From Palsa-504 sp963795795 (GTDB lineage: Bacteria > Actinomycetota > Actinomycetes > Streptosporangiales > Streptosporangiaceae), in NCBI GenBank assembly GCA_963795795.1, contig CAWCJS010000003.1, positions 751,853 through 815,852 on the forward strand: a stretch of DNA of 64,000 nucleotides, in the 5' to 3' direction. How positions within the stretch are numbered: position 1 is the first letter of the stretch; the number at the start of each line of letters is the position of its first letter. The notes beneath the pieces were generated by a model. That model saw nothing but the letters and a program-made list of their open reading frames with translations, made no database searches and was not told the DNA's origin. Positions 54,701 to 62,298 of this stretch are shown in pieces. A program made the position numbers and the translations under genes.

Positions 54701-55315
54701 TGACGACCTCAGTTACCTGCGCGAGTTCGAGCACATCACCCTGGCCAGGATGCTACTGGCGCGATCCCGGGGTGAGCCCGTCCACCAGGCTGACCCGGCT
54801 GCTGGAGCGCCTGCTGCTGGCGGCGGAAGAGGGCGGCAGGACGGGACGCGTCATCGAAATCCTGGTGCTTCAGGCGCTCGCGCTCCAGGCACCTGGGCAC
54901 ATCCCGGCTGCGCTGACCTGCCTGGAACGGGCCCTGACGCTGGCTGAACCGGAGGGTTACGTCCGGGTCTTCGTCGATGAGGGCCCGCCGATAGGTTCCC
55001 TGCTGAGAGCCGCCGCGAAACAGGGGACTGACCCGGGACTATGTCCGCCGGCTCCTGGCCGCGGTGAGCCAGACCAGGCAGGACAGCCCGGTCAGGCAGG
55101 CCTTGATCGACCCGCTGAGCGAGCGTGAGCTGGATGTGCTCCGGCTGCTCGGAACCGAGCTGGACGGCCCGGCCATCGCCCGCGAGCTCATGGTGTCCCT
55201 GAACACCGTGCGGACGCACACCAAGAACATCTACGCCAAGCTCGCCGTGACCAACCGCCGGGCCGCGGTCCGCCGAGCCGCGGAACTCGACTTGCCGCGA
55301 ACCCGCAACCGGTAA
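51779..55315 (+). pseudogene. BTAD-LuxR (MalT/AfsR-like) regulator, five frameshifts
   Basis: A very large regulator read in pieces. The N-terminal winged helix and BTAD domain (MRVRLFGELEAVAAGVPVPVRGAKQRALLALLAL ... LAGELGIDPGP) come first. The ATPase SAPAGFGKTTLLTEW and DIVLVLDDYHVIDA follows, then helical repeats (DYLAEEVLQRQPERVQAFLL, HHLFADVLQARLL) and a C-terminal LuxR HTH (SERELDVLRLLGTELDGPAIARELMVSLNTVRTHTKNIYAKLAVTNRRAAV). Frames change at about 52464, 53055, 53337, 54776 and 55025, each fixed by one base, with no stop codons between. Either five sequencing errors or an inactive gene. Divergent from the ABC operon, so a likely regulator of it. Confidence 0.75.
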
Positions 55316-55400
55316 CCCTGATCCGTCGGTCACGGATCATCACCTCAATCCCCACGTGTGGTGATGCCAGCTCACCACGTCCGCTCCTAGCGTTCGACCC

Positions 55401-55688
55401 ATGAACGACACACCCGACGGCCACCAGGACAGCCCTGGACGGTGCGAGATCCGCCTCAAGGGGCACCTCGCTGCCCGGTGGGCCGCCTGGTTCGACGGGC
55501 TGACCCTCACCCACCACGGCGACGGCACCACCATCATCCATGGCCAGGTAGCCGACCAGGCCGCGCTCTATGGCCTGCTGCAGAAGATTCGCGACCTGGG
55601 CCTGCCCCTGATCTCGGTCAATTACGTCGAACCCGGCCCTGCGCCGATGCCCCCACCCAGACCCGGTAACTCAGCCATCCGCGAATAG
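55401..55688 (+). CDS. small conserved protein
   Basis: 95 aa. CEIRLKGHLAARWAAWFDGLTLTHHGDGTTIIHGQVADQAALYGLLQKIRDLGLPLISVNYVEP resembles short actinobacterial proteins that end with a helix before a beta strand and often accompany DUF4386 or LuxR-type genes. No named function. A His-rich turn (HHGDG) might bind metal, which is speculation. 9 bp before the DUF4386 gene. Confidence 0.65.
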   Translation: MNDTPDGHQDSPGRCEIRLKGHLAARWAAWFDGLTLTHHGDGTTIIHGQVADQAALYGLLQKIRDLGLPLISVNYVEPGPAPMPPPRPGNSAIRE

Positions 55689-55697
55689 GAGACCGAC

Positions 55698-56477
55698 GTG
55701 ACGACCACCGTACAGACCCCCGCCGCGAAAACGACGAAAAGACTCCCGATGACCTCAACCAGAAAGACCGCGCTCGTCGCGGGTGTGTTCTACCTGATCA
55801 CCTTCGTCTCGATCCCCACCCTCGCCATCTACCGCCCGGTGCTGAACCACCGGGACTGGGTCCTCAGCTCCGGCTCCAGCACCGGCGTGCTGGTGGGCGG
55901 CTTCCTGGAGGTGATCGTCGCCCTGGCCGGCATCGGCACCGCCGTCACGCTGTACCCGGTGGTCAAGCGGCAGAACGAAGGCGTCGCGCTCGGGTTTGTC
56001 ACCGCCCGCGTCCTGGAAGCCGCCATGATCTTCACCGGTGTCGTCAGCCTGCTGTCGCTGGTGACCTTGCGGCAGGACCTGGGCGGAGCGGCCGGAGCCA
56101 ATGCGGCCGCCCTGGTCACCGCCGGCGCGTCGCACGTCGCGGTCTACAAGTGGACGTTCCTGCTCTCGCAGACCCTCATGCCGGGCATCAACGCGCTGCT
56201 GCTGGGCTCGCTGATGTACCGGTCCCGGCTGGTGCCCCGGATCATTCCCGCGCTGGGACTCATCGGAGGCCCCCTGCTCATCATCGCCGTATTCGCCACG
56301 CTGCTCGGGCAGCACTCCTCCCTGACCGGGCTGGCCGGCCTCCCGGTGATCCCGGTAGCGGCCTGGGAGCTCTCGCTGGGCGTATGGCTGGCCTTCAAGG
56401 GCTTCAAGCCCTCCCCGATCACCGCTGGAATAGACGCGGCCAGCACGCCGCGCGCCTACCAGGACGTCGCGGTCTGA
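55698..56477 (+). CDS. DUF4386 family membrane protein
   Basis: 259 aa. Six hydrophobic segments: TALVAGVFYLITFVSIPTLAIY, VLVGGFLEVIVALAGIGTAVTLYPVVK, ARVLEAAMIFTGVVSLLSLVTL, FLLSQTLMPGINALLLGSLMYRSRLVPRIIPALGLIGGPLLIIAVFATLLG and WELSLGVWLAFKGF. The motif VFYLITF, the central Glu of RVLEA and the terminal WLAFKGFKP are typical of DUF4386. GTG 55698 follows AGGAG. Function unknown. Confidence 0.87.
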   Translation: MTTTVQTPAAKTTKRLPMTSTRKTALVAGVFYLITFVSIPTLAIYRPVLNHRDWVLSSGSSTGVLVGGFLEVIVALAGIGTAVTLYPVVKRQNEGVALGFVTARVLEAAMIFTGVVSLLSLVTLRQDLGGAAGANAAALVTAGASHVAVYKWTFLLSQTLMPGINALLLGSLMYRSRLVPRIIPALGLIGGPLLIIAVFATLLGQHSSLTGLAGLPVIPVAAWELSLGVWLAFKGFKPSPITAGIDAASTPRAYQDVAV

Positions 56478-56493
56478 CCCCGGCACGACGACA

Positions 56494-56520
56494 CGGCCGG
56501 GCCCTCGAAGGGCCCGGCCG
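56494..56520. terminator. bidirectional hairpin terminator
   Basis: A perfect 12-bp stem, CGGCCGGGCCCT and AGGGCCCGGCCG, with a CGA loop lies between the convergent DUF4386 (plus, ends 56477) and MFS (minus, ends 56529) genes. It can serve both directions. Confidence 0.75.
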
Positions 56521-56528
56521 TTCCGTGC

Positions 56529-57882
56529 TCACCGGACCCGCCTCACCGGCAGGATGGCGGCGGCTCCGATGATGGCGCAGAGTCCGGCGACCATATACAG
56601 CACGCCGTAGCTGCCGCCTCCGCGGCCGATCGCCAGGATGGCCGGCGCGATCGCCGGCGCGATGGAAAAAGGAAGAGCGCCGGCGACGTTGAACACGCCG
56701 AGATCCTTGGCCGCGTTGCGCTTGTCGGGCAGCACGTCCACCACGAGCGCGAGGTCGACGGCCGCGTACACGCCGAAGCCGAGTCCGCTGATGGCCATGC
56801 CGACCAGGAAACCGCTGAAGTTGCTGGCGACGGCGATCACGAACAGCCCCAGGCCGTACACGACCGACGCGGTCAGGACGAAGATCTTCCGCCGGCCGGT
56901 CCGGTCCGAGAGTTTCCCGCCGAGGAGGGAAGCGGCGACGATGACGGCGGCCTGGACGAGGGTGCCCAGGAATATCTGCTGCGGCACATCGGCCTTGGCG
57001 GTGCCGATCTTGTCCAGCAGGTAGTAGGCCTGGTAGGTGACCAGGAACGCGTAAGCCAGGACGAACATGAAGCGGCTGGCGAAAGCCCAGGAGAAGTCGC
57101 GGGTTCTTCCGCGGGTTGACGTAGAACGTGCCGGCGAATTCCCGCAGCGACCATTTCGGCTTATCCGCCCTGGCCAGCCGGCGATCGTTCAGGGTGACCG
57201 CGAAAAGGAGGATGAAAAATCCGCCGATCGCGCACGGGGCCAAGAACATGGCGAGCAGGCTGCCGGTGAACAGTTTGACCACGAACGCGCCGCACACCGA
57301 TCCGATAGGCGTGCAGACACCCAGCACACCGGAGACCTGGCCGCGCTGGACGGACGGGATCTGGTCGGGGATGACCGCCACCATCGCGGCGAGCAGCGCG
57401 TTGAAGCACAGCTGGGTGATGCACCATCCGAGCAGGACGACCGGGATGCTGGGGGCCAGTGCGACAATTACGATGCCGAGGGAACCGCCCGCCAGGCCGG
57501 TGACCATCCAGGGCCGCCGCATGCCCAGCGGCGACGCGGTGCGGTCGCTCATCCGGCCGAAGAACGGATTAGCGACCATGGCCAGCAGGGCGCCGACCGC
57601 GGCGACAAGCGCCAGGCTGGCCGGTGCCCGTTGGTTCCCGACCAGCGAGTCCACCTTCAAGGCCAAGGTGACCAGCAGGGGCGCGAGGAACAGCAGGTTA
57701 GTGCTCATGTACGCCAGCGTGTACAGCGAGATGAAACCCCATCCGACCCGGTGCGCCGCGGGCGGCTCGGGCTCCAGCGCAGCCTCAAAACGGTTGGACC
57801 CCGTACTCCCGCGACTAGTCCTGTGGTCTTGACCTGCCGATGCCGTAACCTGCGCCGATGTACGTGATCTCCGGGACGTCAC
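56529..57882 (-). pseudogene. MFS transporter, frameshifted
   Basis: Major facilitator protein. The N-terminal half has FISLYTLAYMSTNLLFLAPLLVTLALKV, FFGRMSDRTASPLGMRRPWMV and VIPDQIPSVQRGQVSGVLGVCTPIG. The second half is in another frame (MFVLAYAFLVTYQAYYLLDKIG, LSDRTGRRKIFVLTASVVYGLGLFVIAV and ALVVDVLPDKRNAAKDLGVFNVA). The break is near 57105, where one extra base turns NPDFSWAF into NPRLLLGF. The RxGRRK-type loop 2 and 8 motifs are present. Start is GTG 57882. Substrate unknown; the motif VDVLPDKRNAAKDLGV is found in sugar and macrolide-type exporters. Confidence 0.75.
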
Positions 57883-58222
57883 GGCTAACCTGCCCCGCCC
57901 ATGTCATGGCCCGATCCCGTCGAAGGATGCGCACAGCCGGTGATGTGCTCACCGTCCCGTACCAAGTACGGGTTACCTGACGCGGCACTGCCACGTGCCA
58001 CCTCAGGTCGACTGCGCGCCAGGTGCCACCGAGGTCCAGAGCAGCCGGAAGGAATCCCAATCTCGTTTACACGCAGAGAAACGAGGACGCCTCCTCCGTC
58101 AGGACGCTACGCCCGATCCGCCGGAGGGACAAGGGCGACCGCGGCCGGGGCGGTGCCGTCACGTCCTGACGGCCCAAGATCTGCCGCTTCGGCCTGGCAT
58201 GGCGCGACCGATCTGGTTAGGC
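57883..58222. other. intergenic region, no feature seen
   Basis: About 340 bp between the MFS gene start and the FtsX remnant. Reading frames here are Arg/Pro/Ser-rich and do not resemble any protein. It may hold the MFS promoter, but no clear -10/-35 pair was found. Confidence 0.5.
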
Positions 58223-58651
58223 TCACTCGGCGTGGAGGGCGGACGCGGTACTGGTCCTGGCGGCCCAGCCCGCTGGGAGCAGCGCTCCGATGACCGCGGT
58301 GACGACTCCGGACAGGGCAAGGATGGCGAGCTCCGGAGTTCGGTACACGTTCAGGAAGCTGGCCGGCAGCTCTGTGCCGGCGGCGGCGGCCATGCGGGGG
58401 AGTACATAATGGTGCAGCGCGACGCCGGCCGGGACGGCGATCACGCCCGCCGTTAGGCCGGTCACGGCGACCGAACATGACAGACCATGGCGATGACCTG
58501 CCGTGGAGTCATGCCGATCGACCTTGAACGCCCCCAGGTCGCGGGTTCGTTCCCTGGTTTGCAGGACCACGGTGTTGAGTACGCCGAGCCCGGCCACTAT
58601 CGCTAGCAGCAGCGTCAGGATGCTGATCAGGCTGATCACGACCGGGAGGCC
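58223..58651 (-). pseudogene. C-terminal remnant of FtsX-like ABC permease
   Basis: VVISLISILTLLLAIVAGLGVLNTVVLQTRERTRDLGAFK and CSVAVTGLTAGVIAVPAGVALHHYVLPRM, with a final ILALSGVVTAVIGALLPAGWAA, are the last three helices of an FtsX/MacB-type permease. Between them the expected IGMTPRQVIAMV is present only in a shifted frame, so two nearby indels compensate. The upstream two thirds of the gene are missing, and the 5' sequence is unrelated Ser/Arg-rich reading. A decayed fragment, not a working transporter. Confidence 0.65.
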
Positions 58652-59320
58652 CCTGCGTGTCGTTGTTCGTGCTGACCTGGTACGCGAGGTCCGAGCCCGG
58701 TCGGTCGCAGCTGAGCCTGCACTGGCAGTGCCCGACGCGTTGTCCTGCGAGGTCGTCCGCCCAGACGTCGGGACGCCTGTCCCGTGCATGACGCCGTGCG
58801 GTCTCTCGGTCTTACTGGTGCACTGTCGGAGAGGTCGAGACTTCCTGGCGGGCACGCGCCGAGGCGGGTCACACGTGACGAACAACGTTCCGGACATCGA
58901 GAACCTCCGACGTGCACACGAGGCGGACGGTGAGCGGGGTTCCGCCTCATCACGTGTCCGACCTCACGTTTCCGCGACAAAAGCGTATGTCGTCCCGGCT
59001 CGGGGCGGCACTCGCTGCCGCCGCGGCACGACTGCGAGACAGGCCGTTGCGGCGGCCTGCTCTGCTGCGCCCGCCTGCGTGATCTCGGAGTGCTCGCAGG
59101 GCCGACAACGGTCGAGGGCCGGGTCCACGACGAATGTAAAGGACAAATCGAAGCGGACTTCGAGAGTTGCCGGGAAGTCGAGCAGGTGGATCGCCGTACC
59201 CGACCATGGTCATGCACCCTTAACTGGTAATGCGACATGCTGACTTGAGACGAGTAGCAGCCTCGGCTTGGCACCTGCGGTATGTACGCCACACCAACGA
59301 CTCTCGATGAGTAAGACAGC
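58652..59320. other. non-coding stretch, no feature seen
   Basis: About 670 bp between the FtsX remnant and the toxin gene. All frames are Arg/Ser/Pro-rich and shadow-like. No RNA gene, hairpin series or repeat was recognised. It is probably decayed DNA next to the transposon insertion. Confidence 0.5.
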
Positions 59321-59608
59321 TCATGACGATGTGGCTGAGGAGGACGACCGCGCGTCCTGGAAGGCAACGACGAGGACGAGGTCATCCGGCTCTTCATAGC
59401 TGTAGAGGATCAGCATCCACCGCCATGGGCCGAGGATAAATCGCAGCGGCGTCCAGCGTCCGTCTAGCTGTCGCCCGATCCGGGGAAATTGCTCTAGCGA
59501 TCGTAGCAAGCGCCTGACTCGCTCCCTGGTATCAGGGGGAAGGCTGTGCGTGATGATCATGCGCTCAAGGTCTTTGACCGCGTCTGAGCTCAGCCTGACC
59601 TCAGACAA
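59321..59608 (-). CDS. RelE/ParE-family toxin
   Basis: 95 aa. Compact alpha-beta toxin: VRLSSDAVKDLERMIITHSLPPDTRERVRRLLRSLEQFPRIGRQLDGRWTPLRFILGPWRWMLILYSYEEPDDLVLVVAFQDAR. It keeps the Arg/Lys-rich end of helix 2, the central GRQLDGRWTPLRFILGPWRWMLILYSY sheet and terminal VAFQDARSS. RelE-type proteins cleave ribosome-bound mRNA, ParE-type inhibit gyrase, and sequence alone does not decide. It starts 3 bp after the antitoxin gene. Confidence 0.8.
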   Translation of the reverse strand: MSEVRLSSDAVKDLERMIITHSLPPDTRERVRRLLRSLEQFPRIGRQLDGRWTPLRFILGPWRWMLILYSYEEPDDLVLVVAFQDARSSSSATSS

Positions 59609-59611
59609 CGG

Positions 59612-59869
59612 TCAGAGCTCGTCGAGCGAGATCGTCTCGCCCGTCCGCGCGCGGTCCAGGCTTCGCATGGCGCGCTCGTAAGCACCAGGGATGCCGTCGA
59701 GTACCTCGACGATGTTGCGCGCGTCGGGATCGGCTTCCTCGATGGCGGTTGAGAGCAGTGACCGTGCAAGGGTGCCTTCCTGCACGTGGGTACGTTCGGC
59801 AAGCCGCGCCAGTCGTGCCGCGTGCTCTGGGTCCAAGGTGACATTCAGCCGATAACCACTTCGCTCCAT
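59612..59869 (-). CDS. ribbon-helix-helix antitoxin
   Basis: 85 aa. The N-terminal RHH/CopG motif YRLNVTLDPEHAARLARLAERTHVQEGTLARSLLSTAIEEA is followed by an acidic C-terminal neutralising part (EADPDARNIVEVLDGIPGAYERAMRSLDRARTGETISLDEL). ATG 59869. A 25-bp inverted repeat lies just upstream and fits the autoregulated operator of such modules. Located at the edge of the transposon, so it may have moved with it or stabilise it. Confidence 0.8.
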   Translation of the reverse strand: MERSGYRLNVTLDPEHAARLARLAERTHVQEGTLARSLLSTAIEEADPDARNIVEVLDGIPGAYERAMRSLDRARTGETISLDEL

Positions 59870-59882
59870 GCGACAGAGGATA

Positions 59883-60956
59883 CTACACGGAACAGCACGA
59901 ACCGTGTACGTGACCTTGCGCCAACCGTTGGGGGAGAGGTCCCGGCCCTCGCCCCAGGTGTGGCTCAGCCCTTCGTGCGGCCGGTTCTGCCAGCCGATCG
60001 CCCACTCCTCGAACAGTTCCTGCAGCTGGGCAACCGTCCAGGTGGCTTCCTCCGCAACGTCTGGTGTCCCGTGACAATGAAGATTCCGCAGTGCATGTCG
60101 CTGACCTGAGAAGAGGAATCTGTATTGTCGATCCGCGGCTGACGCAGTGTCCGGTTTGCCTGTTTTTGTCGGGTGGCGGGGACGGCTTCTGCCAATGAAG
60201 ATTGCTCACGGCGAGCTTTTGCGGCTGGCTGCATGCGGCGGCGATGGCGTCCGGGTAGGCCGCGGCAAGGAACAGTTCCTGCGAACTGGATTCGACGGCA
60301 GACCGGGGGTTGGACTCGATGAGTGCCATCATCCGGCGTTTCCATGCCTGGTCGTTCGCATCGGCGGGCGCCTGGGTCCTGGAGTAGATCAGCTGCTCGG
60401 CGGTGCAGTGGCGGAGCAGCCTGCGTGCCCGGCGCTCGGCGTCCGGGATGCCGGGGCAGCCACTGACGCTGAACTGGGGTGTTTCCGGCCCGGGGAGCCA
60501 GATCCCGTGCCTGATGCAGAGCTGCTGGTAGGCGGGAAGATGAACCGGGACCTGCTGCTGGATGCCGCGGGCGGCGGTGCAGAGCCGGCATGCGATAGCG
60601 GCCCGGAGAGGCCGGCCGCGCTTCCCGCCGAAGGCGGGGAGCGCGGCCTTGATGGCTGCCGTGGTTGAGCCGCTGATCACGGCGAGTCTCGCGGCGGCGT
60701 CGTCCGCCCAGGGGACGAGACGGCTGGGCTGCCAGCGGTCGTCGTGCCACCGGGCCTTGACGCGGAACCAGTGCGGGAGGGTGTCCAGGAGGGCGTCGGG
60801 GCTGGTCCGGTTGACGGCGGCGAGCCGCCCGAGGAACGACGTCAGGGTCTCGCCGGCCATCGGGGCCGCCGTTTTGGCAGCGGGAACGGCTGCGGGCTCC
60901 GGGCCGCGGATGGTGGTGAGTATCCGCTCATGCTCGCGGGGTGACAGTCGGGGCAT
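59883..60956 (-). CDS. tniQ: TniQ-family transposition protein, C-terminus altered
   Basis: 357 aa as open frame. The TniQ core is residues ~33-290: GETLTSFLGRLAAVNRTSPDALLDTLP, zinc-type CRLCTAARG ... LPAYQQLCIRHGIWLPG and the DAERRARRLLRHCTAEQL helix. TniQ (TnsD-related) proteins act in target-site choice. The last ~90 residues (after about AAACSQPQKL) are reading through the second-transposase fragment in another frame, so the natural end was probably earlier or lost. ATG 60956, or ATG 60860. It overlaps the HTH gene by 115 bp with the first start. Confidence 0.7.
   Translation of the reverse strand: MPRLSPREHERILTTIRGPEPAAVPAAKTAAPMAGETLTSFLGRLAAVNRTSPDALLDTLPHWFRVKARWHDDRWQPSRLVPWADDAAARLAVISGSTTAAIKAALPAFGGKRGRPLRAAIACRLCTAARGIQQQVPVHLPAYQQLCIRHGIWLPGPETPQFSVSGCPGIPDAERRARRLLRHCTAEQLIYSRTQAPADANDQAWKRRMMALIESNPRSAVESSSQELFLAAAYPDAIAAACSQPQKLAVSNLHWQKPSPPPDKNRQTGHCVSRGSTIQIPLLRSATCTAESSLSRDTRRCGGSHLDGCPAAGTVRGVGDRLAEPAARRAEPHLGRGPGPLPQRLAQGHVHGSCCSV
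59884..59908 (-). promoter_or_regulatory. inverted-repeat operator upstream of antitoxin
   Basis: Perfect 7-bp arms TACACGG and CCGTGTA, separated by 11 bp, end 15 bp before the antitoxin ATG (59869). Spacing and place match an RHH-antitoxin/toxin complex binding site. It also overlaps the very end of the TniQ open frame. Confidence 0.5.
59905..60095 (-). pseudogene. 3' fragment of a second TniA-type transposase
   Basis: In a frame different from TniQ the minus strand reads HGTPDVAEEATWTVAQLQELFEEW, AIGWQNRPHEGLSHTWGEGRDLSP. This is homologous to the C-terminal region of the Mu-type transposase at 62289-64000 (VWSLPELQDLLDQWLIIWQARPHDGLRDPLHPGRAFSPNE). Only about 60 residues remain, with shifts at both ends. 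The 3' piece of another transposase has thus been joined to the TniQ gene end. Confidence 0.65.
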
Positions 60957-61279
60957 GGGTGCGTCTGGATTCCGTGGCGTTCCAGTGCCCGGTAGAACGT
61001 TGCCCTGGACCCGCTGAAGCCCAGGACGGAAAGCTCGGCGAGCAGGGCGGGCGTCCGCAGGTGCGGGTCGTCGGCAAGCCGGCGCCGGCAGTAGGCGATA
61101 TAGGGCGCGAATTCGTCGTCCCGGGCTGCGGGCTCGCCTGGGGTGCGCCGGCCGCGGACGTAATCGCGGATCGTGGTGATGCTGTGGCCGCGGGCCTCGG
61201 CGATCTCGCGGATGCTTTTCCCGGCGGCGTGCTCGGCCACGATCAGCTCGGCCCGGTCGCGGGGCAGCATGCGCGTCAT
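60842..61279 (-). CDS. helix-turn-helix protein of the transposition operon
   Basis: 145 aa. The N-terminal HTH ELIVAEHAAGKSIREIAEARGHSITTIRDYVRGRRTPGEPAARDDEFAPYIAYCRRRLADDPHLRTPALLAELSVLGFSGSRATFYRALERHGI resembles the DNA-binding part of IS21/IstA and Mu-type transposases. The C-terminal Pro/Ser-rich part includes CPDC. ATG overlaps the TniB stop (ATGA). It lies between TniB and TniQ and could be a transposon-end or target-binding accessory protein. Confidence 0.75.
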   Translation of the reverse strand: MTRMLPRDRAELIVAEHAAGKSIREIAEARGHSITTIRDYVRGRRTPGEPAARDDEFAPYIAYCRRRLADDPHLRTPALLAELSVLGFSGSRATFYRALERHGIQTHPCPDCHPASMSGYSPPSAARSPQPFPLPKRRPRWPARP

Positions 61280-62298
61280 CGTTTCGGCGCCGTCCGGGGC
61301 GGTGGTGCCTGCGCGGTCATGTCGATGGCGATCTTGTCGAGGCTCTTGCGGGTGATCTTCTCGGTGCCGTCGAGGATGGCCTGGCAGGATGCGTCACGCA
61401 GGAGCCAGAGCAGGCTGCCGATCATGCCGCGGGTGCGGCGGTGCAGGTAGTCCGCGAGCGTGACGAGGGTGCCGTCCTCGTGGCGGTAGAGCCGCAGGGA
61501 TCCCTCGACCGCGGCGACGAGGGCGGACCATTCCAGGCCGGGGGTGAACGCGCTGGTCGGGATCAGGGTGAACCGGCCGGCGACCTGGTCGCCGCGAGGG
61601 CCGGCCAGCAGGGCCCCGCGGTCCAGCCCGATGCCGGCATAGACAAAAGTGGCGGGCAGCCTTTCGGAGAAATACTTCAGGGTGTCAGATGCCTCGGCGC
61701 CGGCACGGGTGGCCATGTCCAGGTTGTGCAGCTCGTCCACGATGATCATGGTCACGCGGGTATCCAGGCATATGCCGCAAACCGACTCGATCACGTCGGT
61801 GATGTTGGCCCGGCGGGGAACCGGGAGGCAGAGGAACCGGGCGAGTTCCGTCGCGATCATCTTGCCGGTCGCGGCCGGCGGGACGGTGATGTAGATGACG
61901 GGGATGTCGTCGCGGGAGTGCGGGTTCCGGTGCCGGTGGGTCAGCTCGGCGGTCTTGCCGAGCTGGGTGACGGCCGTGGTCTTCCCGGTCCGGGCCGGCC
62001 CGGACACCATGAGCCCGGACCGGCCGTAATGGGCGAGGCGGTTCATGCGGATCAGGTCCCCGCCCCGCTTGACGATCCGCCCGATGACCGGGGTCTGGAC
62101 CACGACCAGCCGGGAGTGGTGCTCCAGCCGTTCCTCGTCGTGGCAGGCCCGCTTGCCGTCCTCGAGCGAGAGCCAGTCTTGTTCGGGGAGCAGGTCCGGG
62201 ACCGATGGCACGGCGGCCACGAACTGCCGCCACCCGGTCAGCGTGGTGAGCTGGACCGCGGTATCGGCGCCGCCCGCGGCGGGCGGGGTCACCGCCAT
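61276..62298 (-). CDS. tniB: TniB-like AAA+ ATPase of transposon
   Basis: 340 aa. Walker A MVSGPARTGKTTAV, Walker B TMIIVDELHNLDM and a sensor region (FVYAGIGLDRGALLAGPRGDQVAGRFTLIPT), then HRRTRGMIGSLLWLLRDA. This is the MuB/TnsC/TniB class that binds target DNA and stimulates the transposase. ATG 62298 overlaps tniA by 10 bp. In Tn7-like and Tn5053-like elements it links the transposase with a TniQ or similar selector, here also in the operon. Confidence 0.9.
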   Translation of the reverse strand: MAVTPPAAGGADTAVQLTTLTGWRQFVAAVPSVPDLLPEQDWLSLEDGKRACHDEERLEHHSRLVVVQTPVIGRIVKRGGDLIRMNRLAHYGRSGLMVSGPARTGKTTAVTQLGKTAELTHRHRNPHSRDDIPVIYITVPPAATGKMIATELARFLCLPVPRRANITDVIESVCGICLDTRVTMIIVDELHNLDMATRAGAEASDTLKYFSERLPATFVYAGIGLDRGALLAGPRGDQVAGRFTLIPTSAFTPGLEWSALVAAVEGSLRLYRHEDGTLVTLADYLHRRTRGMIGSLLWLLRDASCQAILDGTEKITRKSLDKIAIDMTAQAPPPRTAPKR

